A DNA stretch of 64,000 nucleotides from Myotis daubentonii (taxonomy: Eukaryota; Chordata; Mammalia; Chiroptera; Vespertilionidae), in the NCBI RefSeq assembly GCF_963259705.1, contig NC_081840.1:4025062-4089061 (forward strand). Direction: 5' to 3'. The position numbers and the translations under genes were made by a program. The notes below the pieces were generated by a model, which was given only the letters and a program-made list of their open reading frames with translations, had not been told where the DNA came from and ran no database searches. Shown piece after piece: positions 22,608 to 33,352 of the stretch (position 1 is the stretch's first letter; the number at the start of each line of letters is the position of its first letter).

Positions 22608-22990
22608 CAATCCTGCTGGCTTAGGATGGGCCTGATCCACTGACTGACTGATGTCCTCATCAAACGACAAAGGGCATCTGGACACAGAGCCAAGCACAGA
22701 GGGAAGCTGACGTAAGGACGCACATGGAGAAGTGCGTGGGAAGATAGAGGCAGGCTTTGCAGTGATACGTCTCTGAGGCAAGGGCGCCAAGTGCTGGTTG
22801 AAGGTTTGGGCCATATTCTCACTCACAGCTAGAAAGAGCCAATCCTGCCAACGTCTTGATCTCAGGCTTCCAGCCTCTGGAACGGTGAGGAAATAAGTTC
22901 CCATTGTCTAAAGGCACCCAGTTCCTGGTTATTTGTTCCGGCCAACAGGCCCCAGAAAACCAACACCCCATCTGATTAACTGATAGGGGT
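22608..22990 (+). mobile_element. Second MaLR-like LTR fragment, 3' part
   Basis: 'atggagaagtgcgtgggaag', 'gccaatcctgccaacgtctt', 'caggcttccagcctctgg', 'ggaaataagttcccattg' and 'cacccagttcctggttattt' repeat the 3' order of the preceding LTR copy with different divergence. It is therefore a separate insertion, or the partner LTR of a deleted element. Confidence 0.65.
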
Positions 22991-24537
22991 GCCCTTGTGT
23001 CTCTGTTGACCTCACTGCTGCCCAAGATTTTCCAGGGCTGGGAGACTTCCATTGCCAAATCCAGGCCCAGCCTGCCCAGCATGAGGACCTGCTTCTAACC
23101 CCCTGGAGAAACTGAGGCAGGTCAGTTTCAGTCTTGATAACTCATGTCTCTCTCCCTCTCCCATGTGTCTCCTCTGCATCGGCGTCCTTCCTTTTGACTT
23201 CTGAGTGTGTGATCCAGCTTTCTGTCACTTGCAACTGACATCCAGGGAATGCTGAGAGCTCCCATGACACGTCAAGCTCTGGGCAAGGCATGGAGGAGAT
23301 AAAGCTGGCCTCTCAGGTTGGGTGGCACATCCCAGTTTCTGTCTGCTGGTGTCTTTCCTGAGTCAGACTCCCCCTGACTGAGGACACCACCTGCTGTGGC
23401 CCCCACATCTGTTACTCCTCAGGGCTTTTGGAGGGGGTATATTGATGGGGGTGGCTTTTGGGTAATGCACCTCTACTCCCAATCCATATGGATGGCGGCT
23501 CTTTTCCACAGCAAGAGAACCCTTGAGTGGCTCAGGTACCCTAATCAGGTGCCTGTCAGAGGAGAAGTGAAGGAGGCGGGGACAGAGGCCAGATGCAGAG
23601 GGTAGATGCAACCACAGCCGGGTTGATGTTCCCAGGCCGAGCCAGCTGGAGATGAGGAAGTGTCTTCTGCCCAGTGGGCAGCGGTGCACCTGTAAGAAGT
23701 GGTGACAGGTGGCACAGACCAGTGATGGGGGATGGCCGTGGCAGGGAGATAGTATTGAGTAGGACTTGGTTGGTAGAGAGATCTAGGTGAGGGGAGGCCT
23801 GTGAGGAGTCATGGATGGATATCTGGGCAAGCATGGGGTGAGGTTGAGGTGGGTGTCTCCAGGCACATGATAGGAGGTAGAGCGGGAAGTGGTACAGGCA
23901 GGAGAGAGGACCCTCAGATGGGAGGATTCTGCCCCTGGAAGCACAAGGCCTTTCCTAGAGGCCAAAGGACCAGCCTCCACTCACAACTGTAATCACTAGC
24001 TTGGGGGGAGCTCCAGGCCCAGCACCCAGTGCCTGAGAGAAGGTACAAGACTCCAGAGTAGGGTTGGAGATGAGTGACACTCTTGGAAAATGCCCAATGG
24101 AGTCTCCAAAAGCACAACAAGAGCCAGCATCCAGGATGGCTAGGGTGTGGTCTCCGGAGACTCTACCAGGATCCTTAGGTCATTCCAGGTCAGCACCAGG
24201 GACCACTGGGGGAGGTGAGAGGGAAAAGAGCAGCATTTGGAGAGAGCAGGTGTGGGTGTTCATCCAGGTAGGCCTCCAGCTTCCAGACCCCTTCCTGGGC
24301 ACCCATCTCTGGAAATGCTTTCCTGTCCACAGTCCCACCATGGTCTCAGTGACTTGTGAATGGGACATTGTGAGGAATCAAGAACGACCAATTTCAGAAG
24401 GTGGCCATATGGTGTCTTAAACCATACGGTGTAGTGTAAGGGCTGTATCTGCATCAGAAATAAACAACAAGAAGTGAAGGAGGAAATAAGTCACAATAAC
24501 TTGGTCATTTCCAGGATGATAAGATTAATAATATATA
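22991..24537. other. Unannotated non-repetitive stretch
   Basis: Ordinary sequence, GC-rich on the left. No exon or repeat recognised. Confidence 0.4.
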
Positions 24538-24539
24538 TA

Positions 24540-24665
24540 GGGTGGGGCAAATATAGGTTTTACAGTTGTGAATATGTGAAACAGAGTTTATAATTGTATT
24601 ATTCTGTATTAATTATTGTATTATTTTCCATACGAGCAACTGTAAACCTACTTTTGCCAATCCCC
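24540..24665. mobile_element. Small mariner-like element
   Basis: An approximately 126-bp unit with terminal inverted repeats of about 29 bp: left 'gggtggggcaaatatagg', right 'cctacttttgccaatcccc'. The interior is AT-rich and the flanks are TA-rich. This matches short Tc1/mariner derivatives known in mammals. No transposase is encoded. Confidence 0.82.
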
Positions 24666-24668
24666 ATA

Positions 24669-25191
24669 TATTTCTACATGCCTCGCAGAATTTAAGATCA
24701 GCTGCAAAGGGGAGGCCATGCAGGATATTAAAAGTTTAACGAGGTGCAGTTTCAGAGGTGTTAACATTTGACAACCAGAAACAGCAGTAGCTAAAAACTT
24801 ATAATCTGAAACAGACGATGAATGATGGGCTTGCTGGTTGCTTGCCCCGAGCACCATTCTGGCCTGCAAGGGTGTCTGAGGAGGAAAGAAATCAACCTGA
24901 ATTCTAGGCTGGCATGTGAGCCAGTGGAACACTTAGCCTGGGCGCCTCAACCCTAAAACAAGATGGCCTTGTAGTTTGTTGGCCAGATGAAAGTGATGAA
25001 TGGGAGCTTCCGGCATAGCCCCAGGACCATGGTGGATGCCCATGGCAATGCTGATAGTGGGCCTTGGTGCAGGTGTTGCCAAGGTTGACCAACGTTAAGA
25101 AGTTTCCTACCTTGGGAAGGTGCAGAGGGGCTGTTTTCTGCATTGTGCCAATTGTCCTTTGCTATCTCTCAGAAAACTTTTCGTAATAATT
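24669..25191. other. Unannotated non-repetitive stretch
   Basis: No repeat or exon recognised between the mariner-like element and the inverted 36-bp copy. Confidence 0.4.
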
Positions 25192-25227
25192 TGATTTTGC
25201 CAAACGTTCACATCTGTTCAAACAGCT
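25192..25227 (-). repeat. Inverted partner of the 36-bp segment at 20696
   Basis: The reverse complement matches 20696-20731 at 35 of 36 positions (tgattttgccaaacgttc at the left end). The flanks diverge immediately on both sides. Confidence 0.85.
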
Positions 25228-25885
25228 CAGAGGGTAGTGAACCTGTCTCAGCCACTCCTAACGGAATAACCCATTTATTAAGAGGGTTTCGGTGGCATTG
25301 CTGGAATGTGTCCAGGTGGCTGATTTCTACAGGAGAACGGAGAAGGAAAGTGGGCTCGGATGTGTCAGAAATTTAAACGAGGTCCCAAGAGAACTCTGGG
25401 AGGGGCCCAAGGAGCTCACCTTCCAAGCCAGCTTTCTGGATTCTTCTGTGATGCCTTACCTGCCTGGTCTGTGTGGGCATCACCTCTGGCTGCTCTGTTT
25501 TTCTTTTTTCATGTGCACATTGGTCCCCCAAAGATTTCAAGGTCCTAGAAGGCAGGCTGCAGCTCCAGCATAATGCATTTGCTCATTCATTAATTCATTT
25601 AACTTTCATTCATGCTTTCATTTATTTATTTTTACTTGTGAGAAGTGCAGACTGTAGTCTTATTCAAAGGCCGGTCTAAGCTTGAATTCCATCCCATCTC
25701 TCACTGTGCATCTTAATATTTATTTTTTTGTTGGAAGAGATGACATAGATAAAGTGGCAGCATCCCTCAAGGAGCACAAGCTCTAGTGAGAGGAACTGGT
25801 TTGCAAAGAACTAGGGATTGATTATAGATTATGAGTTGTTACAGCATGGTGGTAAAACTCATGAGGATGTGTTGGGCATTTTTTT
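25228..25885. other. Mostly unannotated stretch
   Basis: 25570-25650 is AT-rich with 'cattcattaattcattta', possibly an L2 tail on the minus strand. The rest shows nothing I recognise. Confidence 0.35.
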
Positions 25886-25995
25886 CTATTGACAGATACT
25901 TTCCTATGTGCTTCATGTGCTCATTCAATCCTCACAAAACCCCAAGAGATCAATCTTTTTTGAAAAATCTCTAGTTGACAGTTAAGTCAAGGAAT
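25886..25995 (-). mobile_element. MIR-like fragment
   Basis: 'tcctatgtgcttcatgtgct' followed by 'attcaatcctcacaaaacc' is the minus-strand MIR order. Confidence 0.5.
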
Positions 25996-26040
25996 TTATA
26001 GAACTTTCTTATCAGCGTGGTCTGTTTGAACCCATAACAG

Positions 26041-26215
26041 TGCCTGATGTTTGCAAAGCCCTTCACAGTTGTCCGATTCTCCCCATTCTTATCCATCGAA
26101 TCCTCACAAGAACCCCGCACCGTGAGGACGGTTATTTTTCAATACACTTTACAGATGAACCATTGAGCCATGAGGAGCCTAGGAAACATGTCCAAGGTCA
26201 CTGGGGCTGGAGTGG
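26041..26215 (-). mobile_element. MIR SINE fragment
   Basis: 'tgcaaagcccttcacag', 'atcctcacaagaacccc', 'cactttacagatgaacc' and 'aggaaacatgtccaaggtc' follow the minus-strand MIR order closely. Confidence 0.7.
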
Positions 26216-27284
26216 ATTTCCCTCTAAGTTTCTACCTCCACAGCTGTCACTTCTGTGTTTCTCTGAGCTGAAGGCAGGGCGTTCATCCCAGAATTTGGCA
26301 GAAGTGCACACGTTGCTGGGGTCTCTGTCAGCGCAGGCAGCTCAATCCTCTCTTCCCTTGTGCAGTGTATGACACTCTTTCCATCTCCATCGGGACCCCT
26401 GCATTTCCTTCTGGAACCTTCCCACTGCATTCTCTGGTTGTTTCTGACCATTCCTGTCCAGTTAGTTAGGTTTGCTTGCATTTTTTTTTCAAGCTGCATC
26501 TCATTTCTGACTCCTCATGCCAGCTCTGATGGGTTCCTTGCATGATGGCTCTGCCTTTGATCCGGCTCCTGGGCCATTATGATGCAAAATGCCTTCCGTA
26601 AACTTCATTAACCTGCTCTCAATTCATGGAGGATGCTGCAAAGTCAGACCAGACCCTTCCCACCTTGTACTGCATGGACTAAACCCCTGGACCACGAGGC
26701 ATCATCACTTTTATTACCTTTAATCTGTTTCTGAACCTGAATGATTTGTCTATGCTCATCTGCATGACTTTGGCAAATGCCAATTTCAAAAGATGAAAGT
26801 TCACGCGTTTTCCTGGCGCCAAACACAGATACTTAGCCTGCTTCCTTCATCTGGTTTTACAAACCTATCAAAAAGAAAAGATTTCTCCTCCACAGCACAT
26901 GTTATTATTTATAGGTACAGACACACTATTATTTTATATTATGATTCTGAATCTTTCAAATGTTTCCTGTAGCCTTTGTTCTGTTGTTTCTCTTATTAGA
27001 AACTGTCCTTTGATTTACTGCCTGGGATTGTTCTTTCTTTTCTTGAACATTTACTAGCTGTCAGGCATCTGGTGCAAAGCCCTGTGCCTTGAAGGACACA
27101 GACAAGGGCAAGACCCATGAGAAAGCAATTCCACCCCCAAAAAAGGGGGCCAAGCAGCTTGGCCTGGTCTGACCATGTGAGTGGACCAGCACTGCGCTGT
27201 GGTTGAGTGTCTATGTAAAGGATCGCACTTTGAGTAACAGCCCAGCAGGCAACATCTAATAATCCGCCCCTTGAACCACAACCA
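26216..27284. other. Unannotated non-repetitive stretch
   Basis: No repeat or exon recognised. The sequence is AT-rich toward 26880-26960. Confidence 0.4.
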
Positions 27285-28265
27285 AGGGAACTGTGAAATC
27301 AACAAGTGGAACCCCATCACACTGAAAGACTTCAGCACAGCGAAAGCAACAATCAGCAAAATGAAACCACAACCGACAGAATGGGGGGAAATATTTGTAA
27401 ATCATATACCGAGAAAAGGTTAACATCCATAATATATAAAGAACCCATGCAACTCAATAGCAAAAATGATCCTATTTAAAACATGGGCAGAGGATCTGAA
27501 TAGATATTTTTTCTAAAGAAGACATACAAATGGCCAGTAGGTCCACGGGAAGATGCGCACCATCACTAATCATTGGGGAAATGCAAATCAAAACTTAGGG
27601 TGGCCGCCAACGGAAAGTCAAGAAATAGCAAGTGTTGGTGAGAATGTGTAGAAAAGGAGACCCTTGTGCACTTCTGATAGGAATGCAAATTGGTGCAGCC
27701 ACTATGAAAAGCAGTGTGGAGGTCCCTGAAAAATTAAAAATAGGACTGCCTTATGATCCAGCAATCCCACTTCTGGATTAATGGCTGAAAAAAATAAGAT
27801 AAAATCACCATCTTAAAAAGATACCTGAACCTCTATAGTCCTTGCAGAATTATTACAATAGCCAAGGCATATGAATAATTAAAGTGTCCGTCAATGAATA
27901 AATAAATAAAGAAGTTGTTATATAGAATGAAATATCATTCAGCCACAAGAAAGAAGGAATTCCTGCCTTTTGTGACAACATGGATGAATCTTGAAGGTGT
28001 TCTGATAAGGGAAATAAGTCAGACAGAGAAAGACGAAGACTGCATGATCTCACTTACATGTGGAATCTAAGAAAAAACTGATAGAAACAGAGAGTAGGAT
28101 AGTGGTTACCAGGGGCTGGGGCAGAGGGACTAGGGTAATGGGGAGAAGTTGGTCATAAACTTGCACTTATAAGACAATGGAGTTCGTGGGTCTAATGTAC
28201 AGCATGATGATTGGAGTTAATAATGCTTGAAAGTTGCTCATAGACCTGATCTTAAATGTTCTCAC
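27285..28265 (+). mobile_element. Old L1 fragment: end of ORF2 and 3' UTR
   Basis: Plus-strand L1 words in order: 'gaaatcaacaagtggaac', 'atgggcagaggatctgaat', 'ggaaatgcaaatcaaaac', 'gatccagcaatcccacttct', 'acaacatggatgaatcttg', 'cttacatgtggaatctaag' and 'agtggttaccaggggctgg'. The frame is broken by many stops and indels. It looks like a mid-age eutherian L1 (L1M type), 5' truncated. Confidence 0.92.
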
Positions 28266-28373
28266 TCCACGCCCCAGCTTTTTGAAAATGCTTTTCAAGA
28301 ATAATGCCTTCTTCCAAGTAAAAATAATTTCTTCCCTCTCACTTACTGCTAGTTTAAAAATATTCTATTTTAG

Positions 28374-28629
28374 CCCTGCCGGCTTGGCTCGGTGGTTGAG
28401 CTTCGACCTATGAAACAAAACAGGAGGTTGTGGTTCGATTCCCAGTCAGGGCACATGCCCAGGTTTCGAGCTTGATTCCCCTTCAGGGGGCGTGAAGAAG
28501 GCAGCCAATCACTGATTCTCTCTCATCATTGATGTTATTGATCTTTCTATCTCTCCCTTCATCTCTGAAATCAATAAAAATTATATATATTTAAAAATTA
28601 TATATATATTAAAAATTATATATATATAT
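28374..28629 (+). mobile_element. Ves SINE with perfect 14-bp target duplication and (TA)-rich tail
   Basis: The tRNA-like head has a B-box-like ggttcgattcc (28432-28442). The body reads 'gattctctctcatcattg', and the tail after 'aatcaataaaaattatat' has degenerated into AT repeats. It is flanked by identical 14-bp copies of atattctattttag (28360-28373 and 28630-28643). The head word 'ggctcggtggttgagcttcg' marks the 'ctcagtggttgag' subfamily. Confidence 0.96.
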
Positions 28630-28786
28630 ATATTCTATTTTAGGACATTATTACCCATTTCTATCCTGTTTTTCCATCCCAGAACAGTTGGATTCTCAGC
28701 TGTGAGTCCAGTAGGTGGTCAGCTCCAGTTTTGGTCCTTCGTCTACCCCGTGGGCTGCCTTCTCATACTCGGAGAGGGAGGTGGCA

Positions 28787-28870
28787 TTGTCATTAGTCGC
28801 TGAGCCAATGACTTCATCCAGCAACAAACTTCTGGAAAACAAGAACTGTGTCCCTTTCTTCCAAGATGTA
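28787..28870 (+). repeat. 84-bp segment, left copy of a direct duplication
   Basis: It matches 29447-29530 at about 73 of 84 positions with no gaps, 660 bp apart. The right half reads into L2-like 3' sequence (to about 28930: 'aataaaaaccctataaatat'). Confidence 0.88.
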
Positions 28871-28935
28871 TCCCCTGTGCTGAGGAGGCGGCTGGCGCCC
28901 AATAAAAACCCTATAAATATTTGATGAGCAAGAGG
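28860..28935 (+). mobile_element. L2-like 3' end fragment
   Basis: 'gatgtatcccctgtgctgag' followed by 'cccaataaaaaccctataaa' and 'tatttgatgagcaagagg' resembles the end of L2. Confidence 0.4.
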
Positions 28936-28984
28936 GTGAGTTACTGACTCTCTAATGAAGTTCCCGGCCATTGCGATCGGCACT

Positions 28985-29215
28985 GTATATTAAGCATTTA
29001 CCTCTTTTAAACATTGTTTCCATTTATTCAACACGAGGCTGCTTATCTCCCTGCATGCTCTGTGCTAAGCACTTAACAGATAATCACGCATTTATTCTCC
29101 TGGACCGCAAATCTGTGTGTTTTTATGAGCTCCACGAAGGAGTTGAGAACAGCAAGACTTAGGAAAGTTAATAGTTTACCTCAAGACCGTACAGGAAGGA
29201 GTCTAGGCCTCAGCG
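28985..29215 (-). mobile_element. MIR SINE fragment
   Basis: 'ctgtgctaagcacttaacag', 'cacgcatttattctcctgg' and a decayed 'gtctaggcctc' end follow the minus-strand MIR order. Confidence 0.65.
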
Positions 29216-29369
29216 ACTTCCTCCTCAAATGCCCACCCTTTGCTACTTGTGATTTGGACTCTGCCCTTATTGTGTTTATGAAAATGTCTAGTGGGAGGGT
29301 TCCCAGTGGCCTGTTGTATTAGTGAGGAGTCAGGCTTGCGTGCTGGTCCCGGGCTGCACTGTGCGGTCT

Positions 29370-29446
29370 GCATGAGTTTGCTCCAGCTGCTGTAACAAGT
29401 GCTGGAAATGTCATGGCTTGTAACAGGAGACATTGGTTCTCTCATG
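29370..29446 (-). mobile_element. MaLR-like LTR fragment
   Basis: 'agtttgctccagctgctg' and 'gtaacaagtgctggaaatg' are the complement of an MLT1-like LTR 3' end. The match is lost exactly where the 84-bp duplicated segment begins. Confidence 0.55.
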
Positions 29447-29530
29447 TTGTCATTAGTAACTGAGCCAATGACTTCATCCGGCAATACACCTCTAGAAAAC
29501 AACAACTATGTCCCTTTCTTCCGAGATATA
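29447..29530 (+). repeat. 84-bp segment, right copy of a direct duplication
   Basis: It is collinear with 28787-28870, for example 'tgagccaatgacttcatcc' and 'tgtccctttcttcc' in both. About 11 differences. Confidence 0.88.
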
Positions 29531-30535
29531 GTTCAGCGGCCACACACTCTGTCACTGGGCTTGTGAGTCTTCATCACCCTGAACAAGGGGAGAATGACTA
29601 TCGGCCCAAGCTCATCAGTGGGCCCTGACCTCATGGCTTCTTATTTTCCCAGCCCCTGACCTTCCGCAGCTTAGGGCCTGTTGGCCACCACCCCTCACAA
29701 TGCCTGCTGTGACTGTCCCCTCTGGGCCCACCAGGGCGGTCAGCTCAGCAGTCCTGTCCAGGCCTGAACCCTGGCTTAGCTCCACACGCCTAGGGGGTCC
29801 AGGGGCCCCCTGCAGAGTGAGTAGGCAGAGCAATCCTCTCCTTAGTGATAACTCACACCAGGACTGAGCAGGCCTGATGCTGGGGGGCGCCCTGGAGCAC
29901 CAGCCCTGCAGTCTACTCCACTTCCCAGGGCGATCAGCATGCCTGACCTGGGGACACATTCACTAGAGCTCCTGGTGGGCAAGGACTCTGTAGCAACAGG
30001 ATAGCCCAGGGGCAGGAAACCTGACACTGGACAGCGGACAGCGGTGACACCCAAACCCTTCCTACACCAGCATGCGCGTCGTCTCAGCCTCGGGGCCCTC
30101 CCACCCTGAGATGCAGTGGCTCTGGGACCCTCCTCCCGCCAGAGCGAGCGCACAGTGAGCCCTGGCGCACCCACAGTTACTCTGCCTCCCCAGCTGTGAG
30201 GGAAAAATGCCCTCCGGCCAGGCTCAGGGCGGCGCTGCTTCCAACATCACGTCTGTGCACATGCAGAGACGGTTTTCCACGCTCCCCTCCTCTCTTCTCC
30301 TCCCTCAGCTTCACCACCCACCGGCTTTCACACTCCAGACCCTGCGTGGGCTCCCACAGCCAGCGCCCCGCTGCCCCACATCCCCTGTGCTCCCTCTGCC
30401 TCCCAGTCTCCTGAGGCCCTTGCCCCCAGGAGATTCGTCAGTGCCCGAGGTCAGCAACCCCCACTCAGACCCTCTTTTCCTGAGCCCTGATGCCTGCCAG
30501 TTCCTGGGACACCATGGCACCTTCCAGGTGAGAGG
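29531..30535. other. GC-rich non-repetitive stretch
   Basis: Scattered CpGs around 30070-30240, but not dense enough for a CpG island by eye. Open frames up to about 150 codons overlap antiparallel; no coding evidence. Confidence 0.4.
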
Positions 30536-30695
30536 TGAGGGCCTGACTGTCAGACCATGTGGGTTCAAACTCCGGAGCTACGGCAGGTCGGCCGTCGGAG
30601 CTTGGGAAGGTGCTGACCTGTGGACAGGCCTGGCGCCTCTAATTGCTCACTGAGTGGGGATCACTGCCCAGTGTCTGTGAACGTGTCTCCTAGTT
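30536..30695 (+). mobile_element. MIR-like fragment
   Basis: 'accatgtgggttcaaactcc' and 'ctcactgagtggggatcact' fit the plus-strand MIR order. Confidence 0.5.
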
Positions 30696-31544
30696 GATCA
30701 CATGTCTCGCCCTGAGAGCTAGGAGCGTGGTTCCATCACTTCACCTTAGGAGCACAGAGGCACTGTAGCTGATCTCGGGCCCCTGGCTCATTCCCACCTA
30801 ATCAGACCACCAGGTCTGCCCTCGGTCCTCTTCAGAAAGCTCTAGAACATCACCCCCCCTCAGGGAATGTCACCTGCTCCCATTTCCTTCTCCTCTGGCC
30901 ACCCCTGGCCTCTTCCCATCTCTAGGTGGATCCCCCCAGTCCTGGAGGCCCCTGCCCTCCAGGGGTCCCCGCCTGACTCCCTCCCATCTCCAGGTCCCAT
31001 TTACACACATTAAATCCCACTGGTCCTTCTGTGTTTTAGTCTCCCTGCTTCCCTGAGCAGCGCTGTGCCTCCCACAGTGGCCGCCTTTCCCACCTCTGCA
31101 CCTGTGCCCTGGCTCTAGCTCGGGGTCTCACCTTCTGGGCCTGCCCAGCCCCCTGCCCGACCAGCAGGGATCATCTCAGCGTGACTACAGCTGTGAGGAG
31201 TCACTGACCACCAAGAGCTGAGGCGTGTGAGCCACTTCCCTGTTCTTTAGACATCCTCACAAGTCAGCAGGAGCTCTGCGGGATCTCCACCCCCACTCGT
31301 CCGCGTGCCGCTGGCCTTTTCTGGGAGGTCCAGTGCCCAGTGGGATCTGTGCAGAGCCCGTGGAAGGCACCCAGCTTAAAGCCCCACAGAAAAGGAGCTG
31401 GCACACGAGGGGCCACCATTGGACCCAGGCATGGTGGCAGCCAGGCTGTGTCCTGTGGGCCTCGCCCCTCGGCCCCTTCCACCTCAGCGCCTTGGCCATG
31501 ACAGAGAGATTCAGAGGAGGGCTGGGCATTAAGGGCCTGCAGGG
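30696..31544. other. GC-rich non-repetitive stretch
   Basis: Pyrimidine-rich in parts. No exon or repeat recognised. Confidence 0.4.
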
Positions 31545-31722
31545 TGCCAGCAATGCGCTAGGCATGTGGCTGCCTTTGCCGCACGAAACCCTCAGGCATC
31601 TTTGCCCATTGAGCAAAGATGTGAGGAAATTGAGGGTGGAAGGCCAGGCTCCCAGATCAAAGTGCATATGTCACTCAGTGGCAGGAAAGGGATTAAAACC
31701 CAGGTCCCAGCCTCCTTCATTG
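31545..31722 (-). mobile_element. MIR SINE fragment
   Basis: 'gcaatgcgctaggcatgtgg', 'gatgtgaggaaattgaggg' and 'ggattaaaacccaggtccc' follow the minus-strand MIR order. Confidence 0.65.
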
Positions 31723-31896
31723 TTTTCCTGCTGAACCACATGTCTCTCTCTGCAGGCTGGCCTGTGCTTTTGATTACTTTGGGGTCTATTCTAGAATGCT
31801 GGTCAGAACAATGAGGGAAGGGCTCAGGGTCCAGGACCAGCTCACCAGCCATAAGCATCATTTTCCCTTGAGCTAGAACTAAGTTTTATAAGTAAA

Positions 31897-32096
31897 CTAA
31901 AGGCCCTTTGCACAAATTTGTGCAGAGATGGGGTCCAGCCAGCCTGCCCTGACCGGGGCCAATCAGGGCCAGGCTGGCCAGGGGGAGGGGACATGGGAAG
32001 TTGGCCGGCCACCCCCGCCTCTGATCAGGCTGGTTGGCCAGCCACAGTACCCGCCATAGTGACTGGTCGTTCTGGGCGCTTGGCTTTTATATATTA
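31897..32096 (-). mobile_element. Short HeliBat-like Helitron (outer element, main part)
   Basis: Minus orientation. The 3' terminus at the left reads ctaaaggccctttgc (degenerate CTAG), next to a perfect 16-bp palindrome tgcacaaatttgtgca (31909-31924) that forms the 3' hairpin typical of Helitrons. The 5' end at the right reads 'ggcttttatatatta' and continues after the inserted Helitron as taga (33699-33702), restoring the family terminus 'cttttatatattataga'. Host A (31896) and T (33703) flank the whole. No Rep/helicase is encoded, so it is non-autonomous, about 204 bp. Confidence 0.88.
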
Positions 32097-32279
32097 CTAG
32101 AGGCCCGGTGCACAAAAATTTGTGCACTCGGGGGGGGGGGGAAGGGGGGGCCCCTCAGCCTGGCCTGTGCCCTCTCGCAGTCTGAGACCCCTTGGGAGAT
32201 AACGCCCTGCTGGCTTAGGCCTGCTCCCGGGTGGCAGAGGGCAGGCCCAATCCCTAGGTGCAGCCCCTGGTCGGGCTCA

Positions 32280-32990
32280 GATCAGGGCTGATTGGGGTGT
32301 TGGGGCGCTGCCCACTGTCATGCACAGAGCAGGGTGGATCGGGTGGTTGTGATGCCACCCCTAGTCACGCTCAGGGTAGGGCCGATTGGGGGGTTGGGGC
32401 ACCGCCCCCTGTCACACTCAAGGCAGGGTCAATGGGTAGGTTGCTGCGCCACTCCCTATCACGCACAGAGCAGGGCCAATCCAGGGGTTGGGGCGCTGCC
32501 CCCTGTCACACAAAGAGCAGGGCCCATCAGGGGGGTTGGGGCTCCTTACCCTGTCACGCACGGAGCAGGGTCGATCAGGGGGTTGGGGAGCTCCCCCCTG
32601 TCACGCACAGAGCAGGGCCCATCAGGGGGTTGAGGAGCTCCCCCCATCACTCAGAAAGTAGGGCCCATAGGGGAGTTGGGGCTCCGCCCCCTGTCACACA
32701 CAGAACAGTGTGGATCAGGTGGTTGGAACACCACCACTGTCACACTCAGGGCAGGGCCGATGGGGAGGTTATGGCTGTACCCCATCACACATAGAGCAGG
32801 GCCCGGTGGGGGGGGGGCAGGTTGGGGCACCGCACCCTGTCACACACAGAGCCGCAGGGCAATCAGAGGTTGGGGAGCTCCCCCGTATCAGGCACAGAGC
32901 AGGGCTGATCAGGAGGTTGGGGCGCCTTCCCCTGTCACAAACAGAGCTGCAGGGCGATCAGGGGGTTTGGGCGCTGCCCCCTGTCATGCT
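32280..32990. repeat. 47-bp minisatellite inside the Helitron, about 14 units
   Basis: The landmark 'agagcaggg' and its variants recur at about 32331, 32378, 32425, 32472, 32519, 32567, 32614, 32660, 32707, 32753, 32798, 32856, 32901 and 32951, mostly 45-48 bp apart. Each unit contains 'gatcagggggttggggc' and 'gccccctgtcac' variants. Open frames of 113-178 codons across this stretch are products of the repeat. Confidence 0.95.
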
Positions 32991-33298
32991 GATTCCGGTG
33001 CCGGGAGGCCTCTCGGCTTCGCTGATCCCAGTGCTGGGAGGCATATTACCCTTTTACTACATAGAATAGAGGCCTGGTGCATGGGTGGGACTGGCTGGTT
33101 TGCCCTGAAGGGTGTCCTGGATCAGGGTGGGGGTCCCCACTGGGGTGCCTGGCCAGCCTGGGTGAGGGGATGATGGCTGTTTGCAGCTGGTCACACACCC
33201 TTCAGGGTGGGGGTCCCCACTGGGGTGCCTGGCCAGTCTGGGTGAGGGGCTAAGGGCTCTTTTCAGGCTGTTGGGTGACGGAAGCTCCCAACCGCTCC

Positions 33299-33352
33299 TT
33301 TTTTTCTTTCTTTCTTTCTTTTTCTTTTTCTTTTTTCTTTTTTTCTTTTTTT
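33299..33352. repeat. (TTTC)n pyrimidine tract
   Basis: A T-rich run with regular C interruptions within the composite Helitron. Confidence 0.93.

Noticed and set aside
27285..28265. Possible active L1 reverse transcriptase
   Set aside because: Only the end of ORF2 and the 3' UTR remain, with many stops and indels.
30050..30250. CpG-island promoter
   Set aside because: CpGs are present but sparse, and no exon or transcription-start features follow.
32258..32990. CRISPR-like array because of the regular 47-bp spacing
   Set aside because: The whole unit is repeated, with no unique spacers, in a mammalian Helitron; it is a minisatellite.
32258..33173. Overlapping open frames of 113-178 codons with a regular repeated peptide pattern
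   Set aside because: They are translations of the 47-bp minisatellite inside a non-autonomous Helitron, open in several phases at once because the unit lacks stops; no start context, domain or transposase motif.
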